Origin: G020354785 sp964521285
GTDB lineage: Bacteria > Bacteroidota > Bacteroidia > Bacteroidales > UBA10428
Direction of reading: 5' to 3'
Assembly (NCBI GenBank): GCA_964521285.1
Contig: CAZFQS010000020.1
Location: 1-60,044 of the forward strand
Length of the DNA stretch: 60,044 bases
Shown: one piece after another, positions 42,649 through 52,213 of the stretch
How the letters are laid out: each line of letters opens with the position of its first letter
Numbering within the stretch: position 1 is the stretch's first letter
The notes under the pieces: generated by a model
The model's database searches: none
What the model was told of the DNA's origin: nothing
Seen by the model: only the letters and a program-made list of their open reading frames with translations
Position numbers and translations under genes: made by a program

Positions 42649-44004
42649 TTATTTAAACAGGTATTTTAAAGCACTTTCAACTTTTTTTACTCTTATTATT
42701 TCTATTTTGCTTTTAAAACCAGGACCTAAATTTGTGTTTGAAATAAGAATTTTCTGAAATCCTTGCTTGTCTGCCTCCCTTATTCTTTGCTCAATTCTGT
42801 TCACGGGTCTTATTTCACCTGATAAACCAACCTCTCCGGCAAAGCATATTTTTTTATTTATTGGTTTATCGAAACTTGAGGAAAGTATAGCACATATTAC
42901 TGAAAGATCTATTGCAGGATCATTAACTTTTATTCCTCCTGCAATATTTAAAAAGACATCTTTTGTAGCCAGCCTGAATCCTGCTTTTTTTTCAAGAACA
43001 GCAAGCAACATGTTTAATCTTCTGATATCAAATCCTGTTGTGCTCCGTTGTGGCATTCCATAAACAGCTGAACTTACTAATGCCTGTACTTCTATTAAAA
43101 ATGGGCGTATACCGTCGATTGTAGCTGCTATGGATACACCACTCATATTTTCTGTATTAGCTGAGATTAAAATATGTGAGGGATTGTTAATTTCTTTTAA
43201 TCCGGTGTTTTGCATTTCAAAAATGCCTAGTTCAGAAGTTGGCCCGAACCTGTTTTTTATTACTCTTAATATTCTGTATATATAGTTATGATCTCCTTCG
43301 AATAAAAGGACCGTGTCAACAATATGTTCCAGGATCTTAGGCCCGGCAAGACTACCATCTTTTGTTATATGTCCTATAAGAATTATGGGGATAGAAGTTT
43401 TTTTTGAGAATTTTAACAATCTGGAAGTGCATTCCCTGACCTGGGAAACACTACCCGGAGACGATTCAATTTCTTCGGTTTGCAACGTTTGCACTGAATC
43501 AATAATTATTATATCAGGAGAAATATTCCGGATATGGACAAATATATTCTCTATTAGTATTTCACTTAATACGAAACAGTTGTCATTTTTCAGTTTAAGT
43601 CTGTCTGCCCTGAGTTTTATCTGCTGGTAACTTTCTTCACCTGATATATATAATACTTTCAACTCATTTAAAGTAAGAGCAAGTTGCAGGGCAATCGTAG
43701 ATTTTCCGATTCCCGGCTCTCCTCCAAGTAATACAAGTGATCCGGGCACTAATCCTCCTCCCAGGATCCTGTTTAATTCAGTGTTTTTAGTATTTATCCT
43801 TTTTTCACCTGTTGAAGCAATTTCTGAAATTGATACAGGATTAGGGCTGGATTCAGAAAATTCAAGACTGGATAGTTTACTATTTCTATGTATTATTTCT
43901 TCAACATAAGTATTCCACATCCCGCATGATTGGCACCTTCCAATCCACTTAGCAGCTTCCGCCCCACAATTTTGGCAAATGTATACAGTTTTGGTTTTTG
44001 GCAT
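42649..44004 (-). CDS. radA: DNA repair protein RadA
   Basis: 451 residues. An N-terminal C4 zinc finger (C10, C13, C24, C27) is followed by a RecA-like ATPase with GGEPGIGKST (Walker A, about 94-103), VLYISGEES, DIIIIDSVQT (Walker B) and the RadA-specific KNRFGPTSELGIFEM. The C-terminal Lon-protease-like domain carries DLSVICAILSS and GEVGLSGEIRPV. RadA is a branch-migration helicase acting in recombination and fork repair. It is transcribed after rfaE2 (36 bp) and ends 5 bp from the convergent penicillin-binding protein gene. Confidence 0.96.
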   Translation of the reverse strand: MPKTKTVYICQNCGAEAAKWIGRCQSCGMWNTYVEEIIHRNSKLSSLEFSESSPNPVSISEIASTGEKRINTKNTELNRILGGGLVPGSLVLLGGEPGIGKSTIALQLALTLNELKVLYISGEESYQQIKLRADRLKLKNDNCFVLSEILIENIFVHIRNISPDIIIIDSVQTLQTEEIESSPGSVSQVRECTSRLLKFSKKTSIPIILIGHITKDGSLAGPKILEHIVDTVLLFEGDHNYIYRILRVIKNRFGPTSELGIFEMQNTGLKEINNPSHILISANTENMSGVSIAATIDGIRPFLIEVQALVSSAVYGMPQRSTTGFDIRRLNMLLAVLEKKAGFRLATKDVFLNIAGGIKVNDPAIDLSVICAILSSSFDKPINKKICFAGEVGLSGEIRPVNRIEQRIREADKQGFQKILISNTNLGPGFKSKIEIIRVKKVESALKYLFK

Positions 44005-44040
44005 TAATAGTGATTAAAAAAGTACGAAATAATAACTATA

Positions 44041-44538
44041 TTATTTATTTTTAAGTGAGACCTTTTCTATTAGGCTGCTAGTAGAATAACCATCGACATA
44101 ATCTATAGTAACTACCTTACCTCCTTTTGCTTTTATAATATCATAACCGACTATCTCATCAGGCTTGTAATCACCTCCTTTAACAAGAATGTCAGGCTGA
44201 ATAAGTTTTATTAATTCATAAGGTGTTTCTTCATTAAATAGAATTACGGCAGTTACAAAATGAAGTGATGCAAGAATCAAAGCGCGGGATTTTTGGTCCT
44301 GATAAGGTCTTCCTGATCCTTTTATTTTCCTTACTGATTTATCTGTGTTTAACCCTATAATAAGCACGTCACCATTGTTAGCCGCTTTAGACAAATATTC
44401 AATATGGCCTCTGTGTAAAATATCAAAACATCCATTGGTAAATACTATAATTTTTCTTCTAAACCTCCAATATGTTAACCAGTAGTGAATGGAATCAGCT
44501 TTAATAATTTTCGATTTAATTATTCTTAATTTGTCCAT
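44041..44538 (-). CDS. rfaE2: D-glycero-beta-D-manno-heptose 1-phosphate adenylyltransferase
   Basis: A 165-residue nucleotidyltransferase that makes ADP-heptose for the LPS inner core. It has the cytidylyltransferase signature FTNGCFDILHRGHIEYL (HxGH-type), GLNTDKSVRKIKGSGRP, ALILASLHFV, LIKLIQPDILVKGGDY and the ISTSxxI-like end in GYSTSSLIEKV. It is a stand-alone equivalent of the C-terminal half of E. coli HldE; the kinase half is not in the window. Lies between panD (107 bp upstream) and radA. Confidence 0.93.
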   Translation of the reverse strand: MDKLRIIKSKIIKADSIHYWLTYWRFRRKIIVFTNGCFDILHRGHIEYLSKAANNGDVLIIGLNTDKSVRKIKGSGRPYQDQKSRALILASLHFVTAVILFNEETPYELIKLIQPDILVKGGDYKPDEIVGYDIIKAKGGKVVTIDYVDGYSTSSLIEKVSLKNK

Positions 44539-44645
44539 TAATGCAAAAGTTTAGTAACAATTTTTATAACAGATAAATATAAAAAACTATATTCAAGAAA
44601 TGAAAATTTATTTATATGATATTAAACATAAAAAATTTGAAGGGA

Positions 44646-44999
44646 CTACTTCTTAAGTTTGTTTGTCCTGGTATCCGGAAAGATTAATGAGGGATTAAAC
44701 TTTTTAGCTTCTTCAAAATCTAACACGGCATATGAAATAATAATAATAATATCACCTATAGATATTTTCCTGGCAGCCGGACCATTTATACATATTTCCC
44801 CGGAACCCCTTTTGCCTTTCATTACATAAGTATCAAGCCGTTCACCGTTATTAATATCGAGTACCTGTACTTTTTCAAATTCTGTAAGATTTGCAGCATC
44901 TATTAAATCTTCATCAATGGCGATACTTCCAATATAATCAAGATTTGAGTCAGTTACCGTTACCCTGTGTATTTTCGATTTTACTATTTCAATAAGCAT
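44646..44999 (-). CDS. panD: Aspartate 1-decarboxylase
   Basis: 117 residues, pyruvoyl-dependent, converting aspartate to beta-alanine for pantothenate. The self-cleavage site Gly24-Ser25 lies in YIGSIAID at the standard position and creates the pyruvoyl group. KSKIHRVTVTD at the N-terminus (Lys9, His11), RLDTYVMKGKRGSGEICINGPAARK and the GDIIIIISYA strand are conserved. It lies 12 bp after panC, its pathway partner. The C-terminal KLKK tail is family-like. Confidence 0.96.
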   Translation of the reverse strand: MLIEIVKSKIHRVTVTDSNLDYIGSIAIDEDLIDAANLTEFEKVQVLDINNGERLDTYVMKGKRGSGEICINGPAARKISIGDIIIIISYAVLDFEEAKKFNPSLIFPDTRTNKLKK

Positions 45000-45011
45000 A
45001 GTGCTGCAAAA

Positions 45012-45854
45012 TTACAAATTAAAATTAATATTATCTATTAGTCTTACATTTCCAACTTTAGCGGCAATACAGCCAATTTTTTCTGAAGGTTCATCCCAGC
45101 TTTGAACAGGTTCAAGATTATCCGCATTGACAATTTCAAAATATTCAATCCTGATATGTGGATTTTCATCCAGAGTATTTATAACTTGTTCTTTTATGTC
45201 GCTAATAGCATATTTTCTGCTATTTTGTTTTGCCTGATACAAAGCATGGTAAATAAGAGCTGCACTTTTTCGTTCTTCGGCCGATAATAAACTGTTCCTT
45301 GAGCTCATTGCCAGGCCATCATTCTCCCGTACAATCGGACAAGCGATAATTTTAACAGGAATTTTTAAATCTTCTGTAAGCTTTTTAATAATAACAAACT
45401 GCTGGAAATCTTTTAATCCAAAATAGGCTCTGTGCGGATTAATTAAATCGAATAATCTGGTTACAATTTTTGCTACTCCATTAAAATGTCCGGGACGGTA
45501 TTTACCTTCCATAACTTTATCCAGTTCCCCAAAATAGAATTTTCTGTTATCAGGCTTATCATACATTTCATTTTCTGAAGGAATAAATAAAATATCACAT
45601 TTTATGTCTCCTAAGATTTTTAAATCCGCATCGGGAGTTTTTGGATAATTTTTAAAATCGTTTTCGTCATTAAATTGTGCGGGATTTACAAAAATACTGA
45701 CTACTGTTATGTCATTCTGTTTTATTGAACAATCAATCAAAGAAAGATGTCCTTTATGTAAAGCTCCCATAGTAGGTACAAATCCTATGGTTGCCCATGT
45801 CTTAAGTGATTCAATTCTTTCACGGATGTCTTTTTTATATTTAAATATATCCAC
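45012..45854 (-). CDS. panC: Pantothenate synthetase
   Basis: 280 residues. It joins pantoate and beta-alanine with ATP to make pantothenate. Motifs are GFVPTMGALHKGHLSL (HxGH at the nucleotide site), VSIFVNPAQFN, EGKYRPGHFNGVAKIV, RAYFGLKDFQQFVIIKKL and VRENDGLAMSSRNSLL (KMSKS-like). It is followed by panD, which supplies its beta-alanine. The ketopantoate genes panB and panE are not in the window. A promoter element at 45876 lies 22 bp before the start. Confidence 0.97.
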   Translation of the reverse strand: MDIFKYKKDIRERIESLKTWATIGFVPTMGALHKGHLSLIDCSIKQNDITVVSIFVNPAQFNDENDFKNYPKTPDADLKILGDIKCDILFIPSENEMYDKPDNRKFYFGELDKVMEGKYRPGHFNGVAKIVTRLFDLINPHRAYFGLKDFQQFVIIKKLTEDLKIPVKIIACPIVRENDGLAMSSRNSLLSAEERKSAALIYHALYQAKQNSRKYAISDIKEQVINTLDENPHIRIEYFEIVNADNLEPVQSWDEPSEKIGCIAAKVGNVRLIDNINFNL

Positions 45855-45875
45855 AGGTAAATCTTAATTTTGAAT

Positions 45876-45883
45876 CAAACATA
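45876..45883 (-). promoter_or_regulatory. -7 type promoter element for panCD
   Basis: The minus strand reads TATGTTTG (TAnnTTTG) ending 22 bases before the panC ATG at 45854, giving a leader of roughly 16 nt. The other promoter of this divergent region lies at 46030. Confidence 0.5.
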
Positions 45884-46029
45884 CAATTTTTTAAAAGGAA
45901 ATATTAATAATTTCAATAGTTATTATACTATAACTGATATTAATTTCGCACACCTGTAATTATTATTCTTAAGAGAAATCAATAAAGACTGTTGTAGTTC
46001 CTGAATTATATAATCTTAATTATTTTTAG

Positions 46030-46037
46030 TAATTTTG
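46030..46037 (+). promoter_or_regulatory. -7 type promoter element for the 46069 operon, decides its start
   Basis: TAATTTTG matches TAnnTTTG. An ATG at 46039 lies only 1 bp after it and would precede the transcript start, so translation must begin at 46057 or 46069. Confidence 0.5.
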
Positions 46038-46068
46038 CATGTTATTTATAAATAATATGCACAGGTAT

Positions 46069-46890
46069 ATGGAAAGTTCAAAGATTTTGTATATCTCACA
46101 GGAAATTACTCCATATTTACCGGACACAGAGATGTCCCTTATTGCCCGTAATCTGCCACAGGGAATTCAGGAAAGAGGAAGAGAAATTCGCACATTTATG
46201 CCAAAATATGGATGTATTAATGAGAGGAGAAACCAGTTGCACGAGGTTATCAGGCTTTCAGGAATGAATATTATTATTAGTGATACTGACCATCCGCTGA
46301 TTATAAAGGTTGCTTCAATACAAACTGCCAGAATGCAGGTATATTTTATTGATAATGAAGATTATTTTCAAAGGAAGTATATATTACAGGATGATAGCGG
46401 GGAATTCTTTGATGATAATGATGAAAGAGCAATATTTTTTGCAAGAGGAGTAATTGAAACAGTTAAAAAATTACAGTGGGCCCCGGATATTGTTCACTGT
46501 CATGGCTGGTTTACTTATTTAATACCTTTATATCTGAGAAAAGTATTTTATGATGATCCATTATTTTTGGACACAAAAATTATTTTATCAATATATAATA
46601 ATGAATTTAATAAACCGTTAAATAAATCATTAAAGAACAAATTATTAGCCGAAGGAATTGCAGGAGAGGAGCTGAACTTAATTAAAGATCCTAATTATAT
46701 TAACCTAAACAAGTTAGCAATAAGAATGTCAGATGCTGTAATAATGGGTAGCGATAAAATTAATGCTGAAATTAAAAAATATATTGATATTCAGGATAAA
46801 CCTATACTGCAATATTATGATGGGGATAATTACGTAGATATATATTCCGAATTTTATAATAAAATTTTAACTGAAATTGTTGATGCTTAG
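46069..46890 (+). CDS. Glycogen/starch synthase-like protein (GT5 N-terminal domain only)
   Basis: About 273 residues from ATG 46069 (MESSKILYISQEITPYLP); ATG 46057 adds MHRY. It carries the N-terminal half of a GT5-type GT-B enzyme: SKILYISQEITPYL (equivalent to the ADP-glucose-binding start of GlgA), ARNLPQGIQERGREIRTFMPKYG, FFARGVIETVKKLQWAPDIVHCHGW and LSIYNNEF. The whole C-terminal nucleotide-binding half, with its conserved Glu, is absent, as is the K-x-G-G loop (here E-M-S). It is therefore probably not a working synthase. It precedes a DUF4270 lipoprotein and glmS in an operon, an arrangement I recognise as recurrent in this phylum. Confidence 0.8.
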   Translation: MESSKILYISQEITPYLPDTEMSLIARNLPQGIQERGREIRTFMPKYGCINERRNQLHEVIRLSGMNIIISDTDHPLIIKVASIQTARMQVYFIDNEDYFQRKYILQDDSGEFFDDNDERAIFFARGVIETVKKLQWAPDIVHCHGWFTYLIPLYLRKVFYDDPLFLDTKIILSIYNNEFNKPLNKSLKNKLLAEGIAGEELNLIKDPNYINLNKLAIRMSDAVIMGSDKINAEIKKYIDIQDKPILQYYDGDNYVDIYSEFYNKILTEIVDA

Positions 46891-48262
46891 ATATTCTCAT
46901 CCTGCTCTTAAAAAAAGGCTGCCATTAACCACGATAAAGCAATATATTAATTCCTGTATTCTACTCATTTTATTATATGCATGCCAGGAGGATCCCAGTA
47001 AACTGGGATTGGAATTTTTACAGGATTCTGATATGCTGGATGTCGCATTAACTGATACGCTGACAGTAGAGGCATTTACTGTAGAAAGGGAACATGTTTT
47101 AACAACCAGTCAATACAGTCTGCCGCTGGGTAGTTATGCTGATCCAATTTTTGGCCAAGTCAAAGCCGAATTTTTAGCACAATTTGCATTTAGTGATTAT
47201 GTTGATTTTGGACTCTATTCTGTATGCGATTCATTGATAATTGAGTTGTTTTGTTCAGGGAGCTATGGAAATGGCGAGTTTACATCGGAAATAAATGTTT
47301 ATGAACTGACTTCAGATTTGGCTGATTCAATTGATTATTATTCTGATTTTGATCCGGTGGGCTTATATAACATAAATAAAATTAATGTTTCTGATGCCAT
47401 AATTAGTAATTTAAATACGAATGATGATAATACAGATTCAACCTTAATTAAGATACATTTAAGTAATTTTTATGGAAATAAGCTTCTTTATCCTCCTGTT
47501 GAAGATGACAGCCTTTTTTACATAAATGATTCTGTTTTTAAAGCCAACATTAAAGGATTATATTTTTCTGTGGATCAAGTTGATGAAGGAGGGTTAATTT
47601 TATATGCAATACCTTCCAATATATCATCAAGAATTGTTTTGTATTATCATAATCTGGAAGATACGCTTGAGTTTTCATATTATTTTTACGGGTCGTATGT
47701 TAGAATAGGCATTTTCGATTTTAATAGTCATAACGAGGCAAACATACCTTACTTAAATAATACGGCTTTTCAGGATACAGCCATATATCTGCAATCATTA
47801 GGAGGTACTGTTGCGGATATAAAATTTCCGCATATTGGCAATTTAATTGAAGATTTGGGCAGAGTATCTATAAATAAAGCTGAACTTATTATACCAGTTA
47901 TAACGGATAGTCTTGAAAAGACTGAATATGAGATTCCCGATCAGTTAGGTTTAAGATCGGTAAATGCTGAAGGCAAGGAAACTATCATTCCTGATGATCC
48001 TGCAGTACTGGGGCTTGTTGGGTACTTTGGAGGGAAATATGACGATGAAATCAAAGCTTATAAATTTAATATAGGTAATTATATTCAGAGCCTCGTTAAT
48101 GGCAATGAATATAATGATTTACGTCTATTTGTCGGAACCTATGATGAGACTACCAGTTTTTTAACGTATAATATTACAAAAGCTGATAGAGTTGTACTGG
48201 CCAGTGGCAATAATTCAAATAATAAAATAAGATTAGATATATTTTATACTAAAATACCTTAA
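46883..48262 (+). CDS. DUF4270 family lipoprotein
   Basis: 459 residues from the ATG at 46883, overlapping the end of the upstream gene by 8 bp. Two TTG codons just before it are less likely starts. A lipoprotein signal ends at LLYAC, giving lipidated Cys about residue 35. The mature start QEDPSKLGLEFLQDSDML and the following TLTVEAFTVEREHVLTTSQYSLPLGSYADPIFG are DUF4270 hallmarks; the rest is beta-rich. Function unknown. It probably sits at the outer membrane. Linked to GlmS and the starch-synthase-like protein, it may relate to amino-sugar or envelope supply (inference). Confidence 0.87.
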   Translation: MLRYSHPALKKRLPLTTIKQYINSCILLILLYACQEDPSKLGLEFLQDSDMLDVALTDTLTVEAFTVEREHVLTTSQYSLPLGSYADPIFGQVKAEFLAQFAFSDYVDFGLYSVCDSLIIELFCSGSYGNGEFTSEINVYELTSDLADSIDYYSDFDPVGLYNINKINVSDAIISNLNTNDDNTDSTLIKIHLSNFYGNKLLYPPVEDDSLFYINDSVFKANIKGLYFSVDQVDEGGLILYAIPSNISSRIVLYYHNLEDTLEFSYYFYGSYVRIGIFDFNSHNEANIPYLNNTAFQDTAIYLQSLGGTVADIKFPHIGNLIEDLGRVSINKAELIIPVITDSLEKTEYEIPDQLGLRSVNAEGKETIIPDDPAVLGLVGYFGGKYDDEIKAYKFNIGNYIQSLVNGNEYNDLRLFVGTYDETTSFLTYNITKADRVVLASGNNSNNKIRLDIFYTKIP

Positions 48263-48273
48263 GAAACTTAAAA

Positions 48274-50109
48274 ATGTGTGGAATTGTAGGTTATATAGGA
48301 GACAGGGAAGCATACCCTGTTTTAATAAACGGACTAAAGCGTCTGGAATATCGCGGATATGATTCTGCCGGGATATCGATTTTAAATAAGAAACCACTAA
48401 TCTATAAATGTAAAGGGAAGGTCAGTGATTTAGAGGAATATGTAAAAAATAAGGATTTATCGGGACATATAGGCATAGGGCATACAAGATGGGCTACTCA
48501 TGGTGAGCCAAATGATGTAAATGCCCATCCCCATTCCTCGGAAAAAGGTAAGTTTATTCTTATACATAATGGCATAATCGAAAATTATGCAAAACTTAAG
48601 GAAAGACTTAAAAACAGAGGTGTAATATTTAAAAGTGAGACAGATACAGAAGTACTGGCTAATTTAATGGAGTATATATATTTAAAAGGGAAGGTTAAAG
48701 CAGAAATGGCTGTAAGACTAGCTTTATCCAGAGTCGTTGGGGCATATGGATTAGTAATAATGTGTACGGATGAACCTGATAAGATTATCGCTGCAAGGAG
48801 AGGCAGTCCATTGGTAATTGGTGTTGGAAATGAGGAATACTTTCTGGCCTCGGATGCTACACCTATTGTTGAATACACTAAAAGTGTAATTTATTTGAAT
48901 GATGATGATGTAGCAATTATTACGAAAAATGAATTAACACTGAAAACAGTTAGAAACGATCCCCAGACTCCTATAATTCAAAAACTGGATATAGATATTG
49001 GAGAAATTGACAAAGGCGGATTCACTCATTATATGCTAAAAGAGATTTTTGAGCAACCTCGTTCTATACTGGATACATTCAGAGGAAGAGTAGCCTCAGA
49101 TAATTCAAGCATTCGCCTGGGCGGACTATTTAATGTATTACCAAGACTTATTGACGCTAAGAGAATAATCATTATAGGCTGCGGGACTTCATGGCATGCA
49201 GGATTGCTGGGGGAATATCTGTTTGAAGATTTGGCAAGAATCCCGGTAGAGGTTGAGTATGCTTCTGAATTTAGATACAGGAATCCGGTAATAAATAAAG
49301 ATGATGTTATCATAGCAATTAGTCAAAGCGGAGAAACTGCAGATACACTGGCTGCAATTCATCTGGCAAAGCGGGCTGGTGCTTTGGTACTTGGAATTTG
49401 CAATGTCGTAGGATCAAGCATCCCGCGCGAAACAGATGCTGGAGTATATACTCATGCGGGGCCTGAGATTGGAGTAGCTTCAACAAAGGCATTTACAGCT
49501 CAGGTTACTGTCCTGGCAATGATGGCGATTTTATTAGGACATAAGAAAGGCATTTTATCTGACGAGGTATATGTTAAATACATTAAGTATTTGACTGAAG
49601 TACCTGAGAAGATTGAAAATATTCTTAAGATGGATGAGGATTTCAAAAAAATTGCGACTTTATACAAAGAAGCAAATAATTTTTTATACCTGGGAAGGGG
49701 TTATTTCTTTCCTGTTGCTTTGGAAGGAGCATTAAAACTAAAGGAAATATCTTACATTCATGCTGAAGGGTATCCGGCAGCTGAAATGAAACATGGTCCT
49801 ATAGCACTTATAGATCATAATATGCCTGTTGTTGTTATAGCTACCAAAGATAACTCCTATGACAAGATAGTAAGTAATATTCAGGAAGTTAAGGCAAGGG
49901 ACGGAATTGTAATTGCTATTGTGACTGAAGGTGATAAGGTTATCAAAGATCTGGCAGATCATGTGCTGGAAATTCCTGATATCGATACTGTTTTTTCACC
50001 CTTGTTAGCTGTTATACCCTTACAATTACTGTCATATCATATTGCTGTAATGAGGGGTTGTAACGTTGATCAGCCGAGAAACCTTGCAAAGTCAGTGACT
50101 GTGGAATGA
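48274..50109 (+). CDS. glmS: Glucosamine-fructose-6-phosphate aminotransferase (isomerizing)
   Basis: 611 residues, full length. It makes glucosamine-6-phosphate from fructose-6-phosphate and glutamine, the entry to UDP-GlcNAc, hence to peptidoglycan, LPS and the Wbp sugars in this window. The N-terminal glutaminase begins MCGIVGYIG with the catalytic Cys2 and contains RLEYRGYDSAG, HTRWATHG and NAHPH. The two SIS domains contain GCGTSWHAG, SQSGETADT, STKAFTAQ and HGPIALI, and the end DQPRNLAKSVTVE is canonical. It lies 11 bp after the DUF4270 gene. No glmS ribozyme was recognised in the short gap. Confidence 0.98.
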   Translation: MCGIVGYIGDREAYPVLINGLKRLEYRGYDSAGISILNKKPLIYKCKGKVSDLEEYVKNKDLSGHIGIGHTRWATHGEPNDVNAHPHSSEKGKFILIHNGIIENYAKLKERLKNRGVIFKSETDTEVLANLMEYIYLKGKVKAEMAVRLALSRVVGAYGLVIMCTDEPDKIIAARRGSPLVIGVGNEEYFLASDATPIVEYTKSVIYLNDDDVAIITKNELTLKTVRNDPQTPIIQKLDIDIGEIDKGGFTHYMLKEIFEQPRSILDTFRGRVASDNSSIRLGGLFNVLPRLIDAKRIIIIGCGTSWHAGLLGEYLFEDLARIPVEVEYASEFRYRNPVINKDDVIIAISQSGETADTLAAIHLAKRAGALVLGICNVVGSSIPRETDAGVYTHAGPEIGVASTKAFTAQVTVLAMMAILLGHKKGILSDEVYVKYIKYLTEVPEKIENILKMDEDFKKIATLYKEANNFLYLGRGYFFPVALEGALKLKEISYIHAEGYPAAEMKHGPIALIDHNMPVVVIATKDNSYDKIVSNIQEVKARDGIVIAIVTEGDKVIKDLADHVLEIPDIDTVFSPLLAVIPLQLLSYHIAVMRGCNVDQPRNLAKSVTVE

Positions 50110-51165
50110 TCATCTTTTAATATACTGGTTATCATAATATTTTTCATATTCACCGGTTATAACATTATTTAACCATTTTTCATTATTCAGATACCAGTCT
50201 ACGGTTTTTGACAAACCCTCTTCAAATTTAACGGAAGGCTGCCATTTCATTTTGTCCTTTAATTTCGTACAATCAATTGCATATCTGAGATCATGGCCTG
50301 CACGATCTTTGACAAAAGTTATTAATTTGGCTGATGAGCCCTCTTTCCTCCCCAGTTTTTCATCCATTATTTCGCAGAGCTTTCTTACTAAATCAATGTT
50401 TCGCCATTCATTATTTCCACCAACATTATAGGTTTCTCCTGTTACACCTTTATGAAAAATTATATCTATAGCATTTGCATGGTCTTCAACATACAGCCAG
50501 TCTCTTATATTCTCCCCTTTGCCATAAACAGGAATAGGCCTGTTGTTCTTAATATTGTTGATTGTTAGTGGAATAAGTTTTTCAGGAAACTGGTTTGGTC
50601 CATAATTATTGCTGCAATTTGAAGTAATTACAGGAAGTTTGTAAGTGTTAAAATATGCTCTGACAAAATGATCTGAGCTGGCTTTTGAGGCAGAGTAAGG
50701 ACTTCTTGGGTCATATGGTGTTTCTTCAGTAAAATATCTGCCTTCTTCAATAGAACCATATACTTCATCTGTTGAGATATGGTAAAAAAGTTTATTAGTA
50801 TAATTATCTTCCCAGATTTTTCTTGATGCATTAAGCAAATTTACCGTCCCCAGTATATTTGTGTGTATAAAATTCATTGGGTCTGATATTGATCGATCAA
50901 CATGAGATTCTGCTGCAAGATGAATTATACCATCGAACCGGAATTCCGTAAATATTTCATTTATTAATACCGGATTATTAATGTCGGCCTTAAGGAATTT
51001 ATAATTTTCTTTGGATTCAATATCAACGAGATTTTCAAGATTTCCTGCATATGTAAGATTATCCAGATTAACTATTTTGTAATTCGGATATTTATTTACA
51101 AAAAACCGAACAACGTGAGAGCCTATAAATCCGGCACCACCGGTTATGAGAATTATTTTGTTCAT
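50110..51165 (-). CDS. rfbB: dTDP-glucose 4,6-dehydratase
   Basis: 351-residue extended SDR enzyme. TGGAGFIGSHVVRFF binds NAD, followed by DNLTYAGNLENL, HLAAESHVDRSI, the active-site STDEVYG (Asp-Glu) and YSASKASSDHFVRAY with Tyr and Lys, then NNYGPNQFPEKLIP and RDWLYVEDHANAI. It converts dTDP-glucose to dTDP-4-keto-6-deoxyglucose, first step toward rhamnose and many deoxysugars. rfbA, rfbC and rfbD are not in the window. Last gene of the wbpE-wbpD-galE-rfbB operon; its stop abuts the glmS stop with no spacer. Confidence 0.95.
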   Translation of the reverse strand: MNKIILITGGAGFIGSHVVRFFVNKYPNYKIVNLDNLTYAGNLENLVDIESKENYKFLKADINNPVLINEIFTEFRFDGIIHLAAESHVDRSISDPMNFIHTNILGTVNLLNASRKIWEDNYTNKLFYHISTDEVYGSIEEGRYFTEETPYDPRSPYSASKASSDHFVRAYFNTYKLPVITSNCSNNYGPNQFPEKLIPLTINNIKNNRPIPVYGKGENIRDWLYVEDHANAIDIIFHKGVTGETYNVGGNNEWRNIDLVRKLCEIMDEKLGRKEGSSAKLITFVKDRAGHDLRYAIDCTKLKDKMKWQPSVKFEEGLSKTVDWYLNNEKWLNNVITGEYEKYYDNQYIKR

Positions 51166-51184
51166 ATTTATCCAGTTTAGTCTT

Positions 51185-52213
51185 TCAGACTTTTTTTCGT
51201 ATGTTTTTTTCCCAATTCCAGGCTGATAAAAGAGTCTCTTCTAATGATATTTCTGCCTTCCAGCCTAATTCCCTGTTTGAAAAAGACGTGTCAGCATATA
51301 CCATATCAATATCGCCTGGGCGTCTCGGGTATATCTTATATTTTATCTTTTGGCCGGTAGCTTTTTCGAAGGTGCTGATTATTTCAAATACAGATACTCC
51401 TTTCCCGGTTCCTAAATTAAAGACTTCATAATTACTCTTACATTTATTTTCCAATAATCTTTTTATTGCTGCTACATGCGCTCTTGATAAATCTACAACA
51501 TTAATATAATCTCTCACTCCTGTGCCGTCAGGAGTGTTATAATCATCTCCAAAGATCCTTAAGTGATCATGTATTCCAATGGCTGTTTGAGTAACATACG
51601 GAACAAGATTTAAAGGGATCCCTAAAGGTAATTCACCAATTAGTGCGCTTTTATGTGCTCCAACAGGATTAAAATAACGTAAGGAGATAGCATTTAAATT
51701 ACTATTTACGTTTATTGTATCAAGAATTATTTCTTCAGAGATCTGCTTGGTATTTCCGTATGGTGAATTAGCTTTTTTAATCGGGGAATCTTCCGTCACC
51801 GGCAATTTATCAGGCAGTCCGTAAACAGTGCAGGATGAAGAAAATACCATATCAGGAATATTATAATCAATCATTGCTTTTAATAAATTAATCAATGAAA
51901 CAATGTTGTTATAATAGTAGTCAAGAGGAATTTCAACAGATTCACCTACAGCCTTTAAAGCAGCGAAGTGTACAATAGCTTCCATCTCAGGATACTTTTT
52001 GCATAGCTCAACCACTTTATCATTATCACATAGATCAAATTTTTCAAAATGCGGCCGTATTCCTGTAATTTGTTCAATACCATCAAGTACTTCTAATCGT
52101 GAATTCGATAAATTATCAACGATTACTACTTCAAACCCCTCTTCAATGAGTTCAACGGCAGTATGGGACCCTATATAGCCAGTACCTCCGGTAACTAATA
52201 CGAGCTTTTTCAT
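51185..52213 (-). CDS. galE: UDP-glucose 4-epimerase
   Basis: 342-residue SDR epimerase. It has TGGTGYIGSHTAVEL, DNLSNSR, HFAALKAVGES, SSSCTVYG, the catalytic Tyr-Lys in SPYGNTKQISEEI, RYFNPVGAH and GDGTGVRDYINVVDLSRAHVAAI; all are typical of GalE. It interconverts UDP-glucose and UDP-galactose, and possibly the N-acetylated forms. In this operon, next to Wbp genes, an amino-sugar role is conceivable. It overlaps wbpD by 4 bp and precedes rfbB by 19 bp. Confidence 0.95.
   Translation of the reverse strand: MKKLVLVTGGTGYIGSHTAVELIEEGFEVVIVDNLSNSRLEVLDGIEQITGIRPHFEKFDLCDNDKVVELCKKYPEMEAIVHFAALKAVGESVEIPLDYYYNNIVSLINLLKAMIDYNIPDMVFSSSCTVYGLPDKLPVTEDSPIKKANSPYGNTKQISEEIILDTINVNSNLNAISLRYFNPVGAHKSALIGELPLGIPLNLVPYVTQTAIGIHDHLRIFGDDYNTPDGTGVRDYINVVDLSRAHVAAIKRLLENKCKSNYEVFNLGTGKGVSVFEIISTFEKATGQKIKYKIYPRRPGDIDMVYADTSFSNRELGWKAEISLEETLLSAWNWEKNIRKKV

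Noticed and set aside
45007..45014. TAATTTTG on the minus strand as a separate promoter giving leaderless panD
   Set aside because: Lies over the end of panC and only about 8 bp from the panD start; panD is more simply read from the panC promoter.
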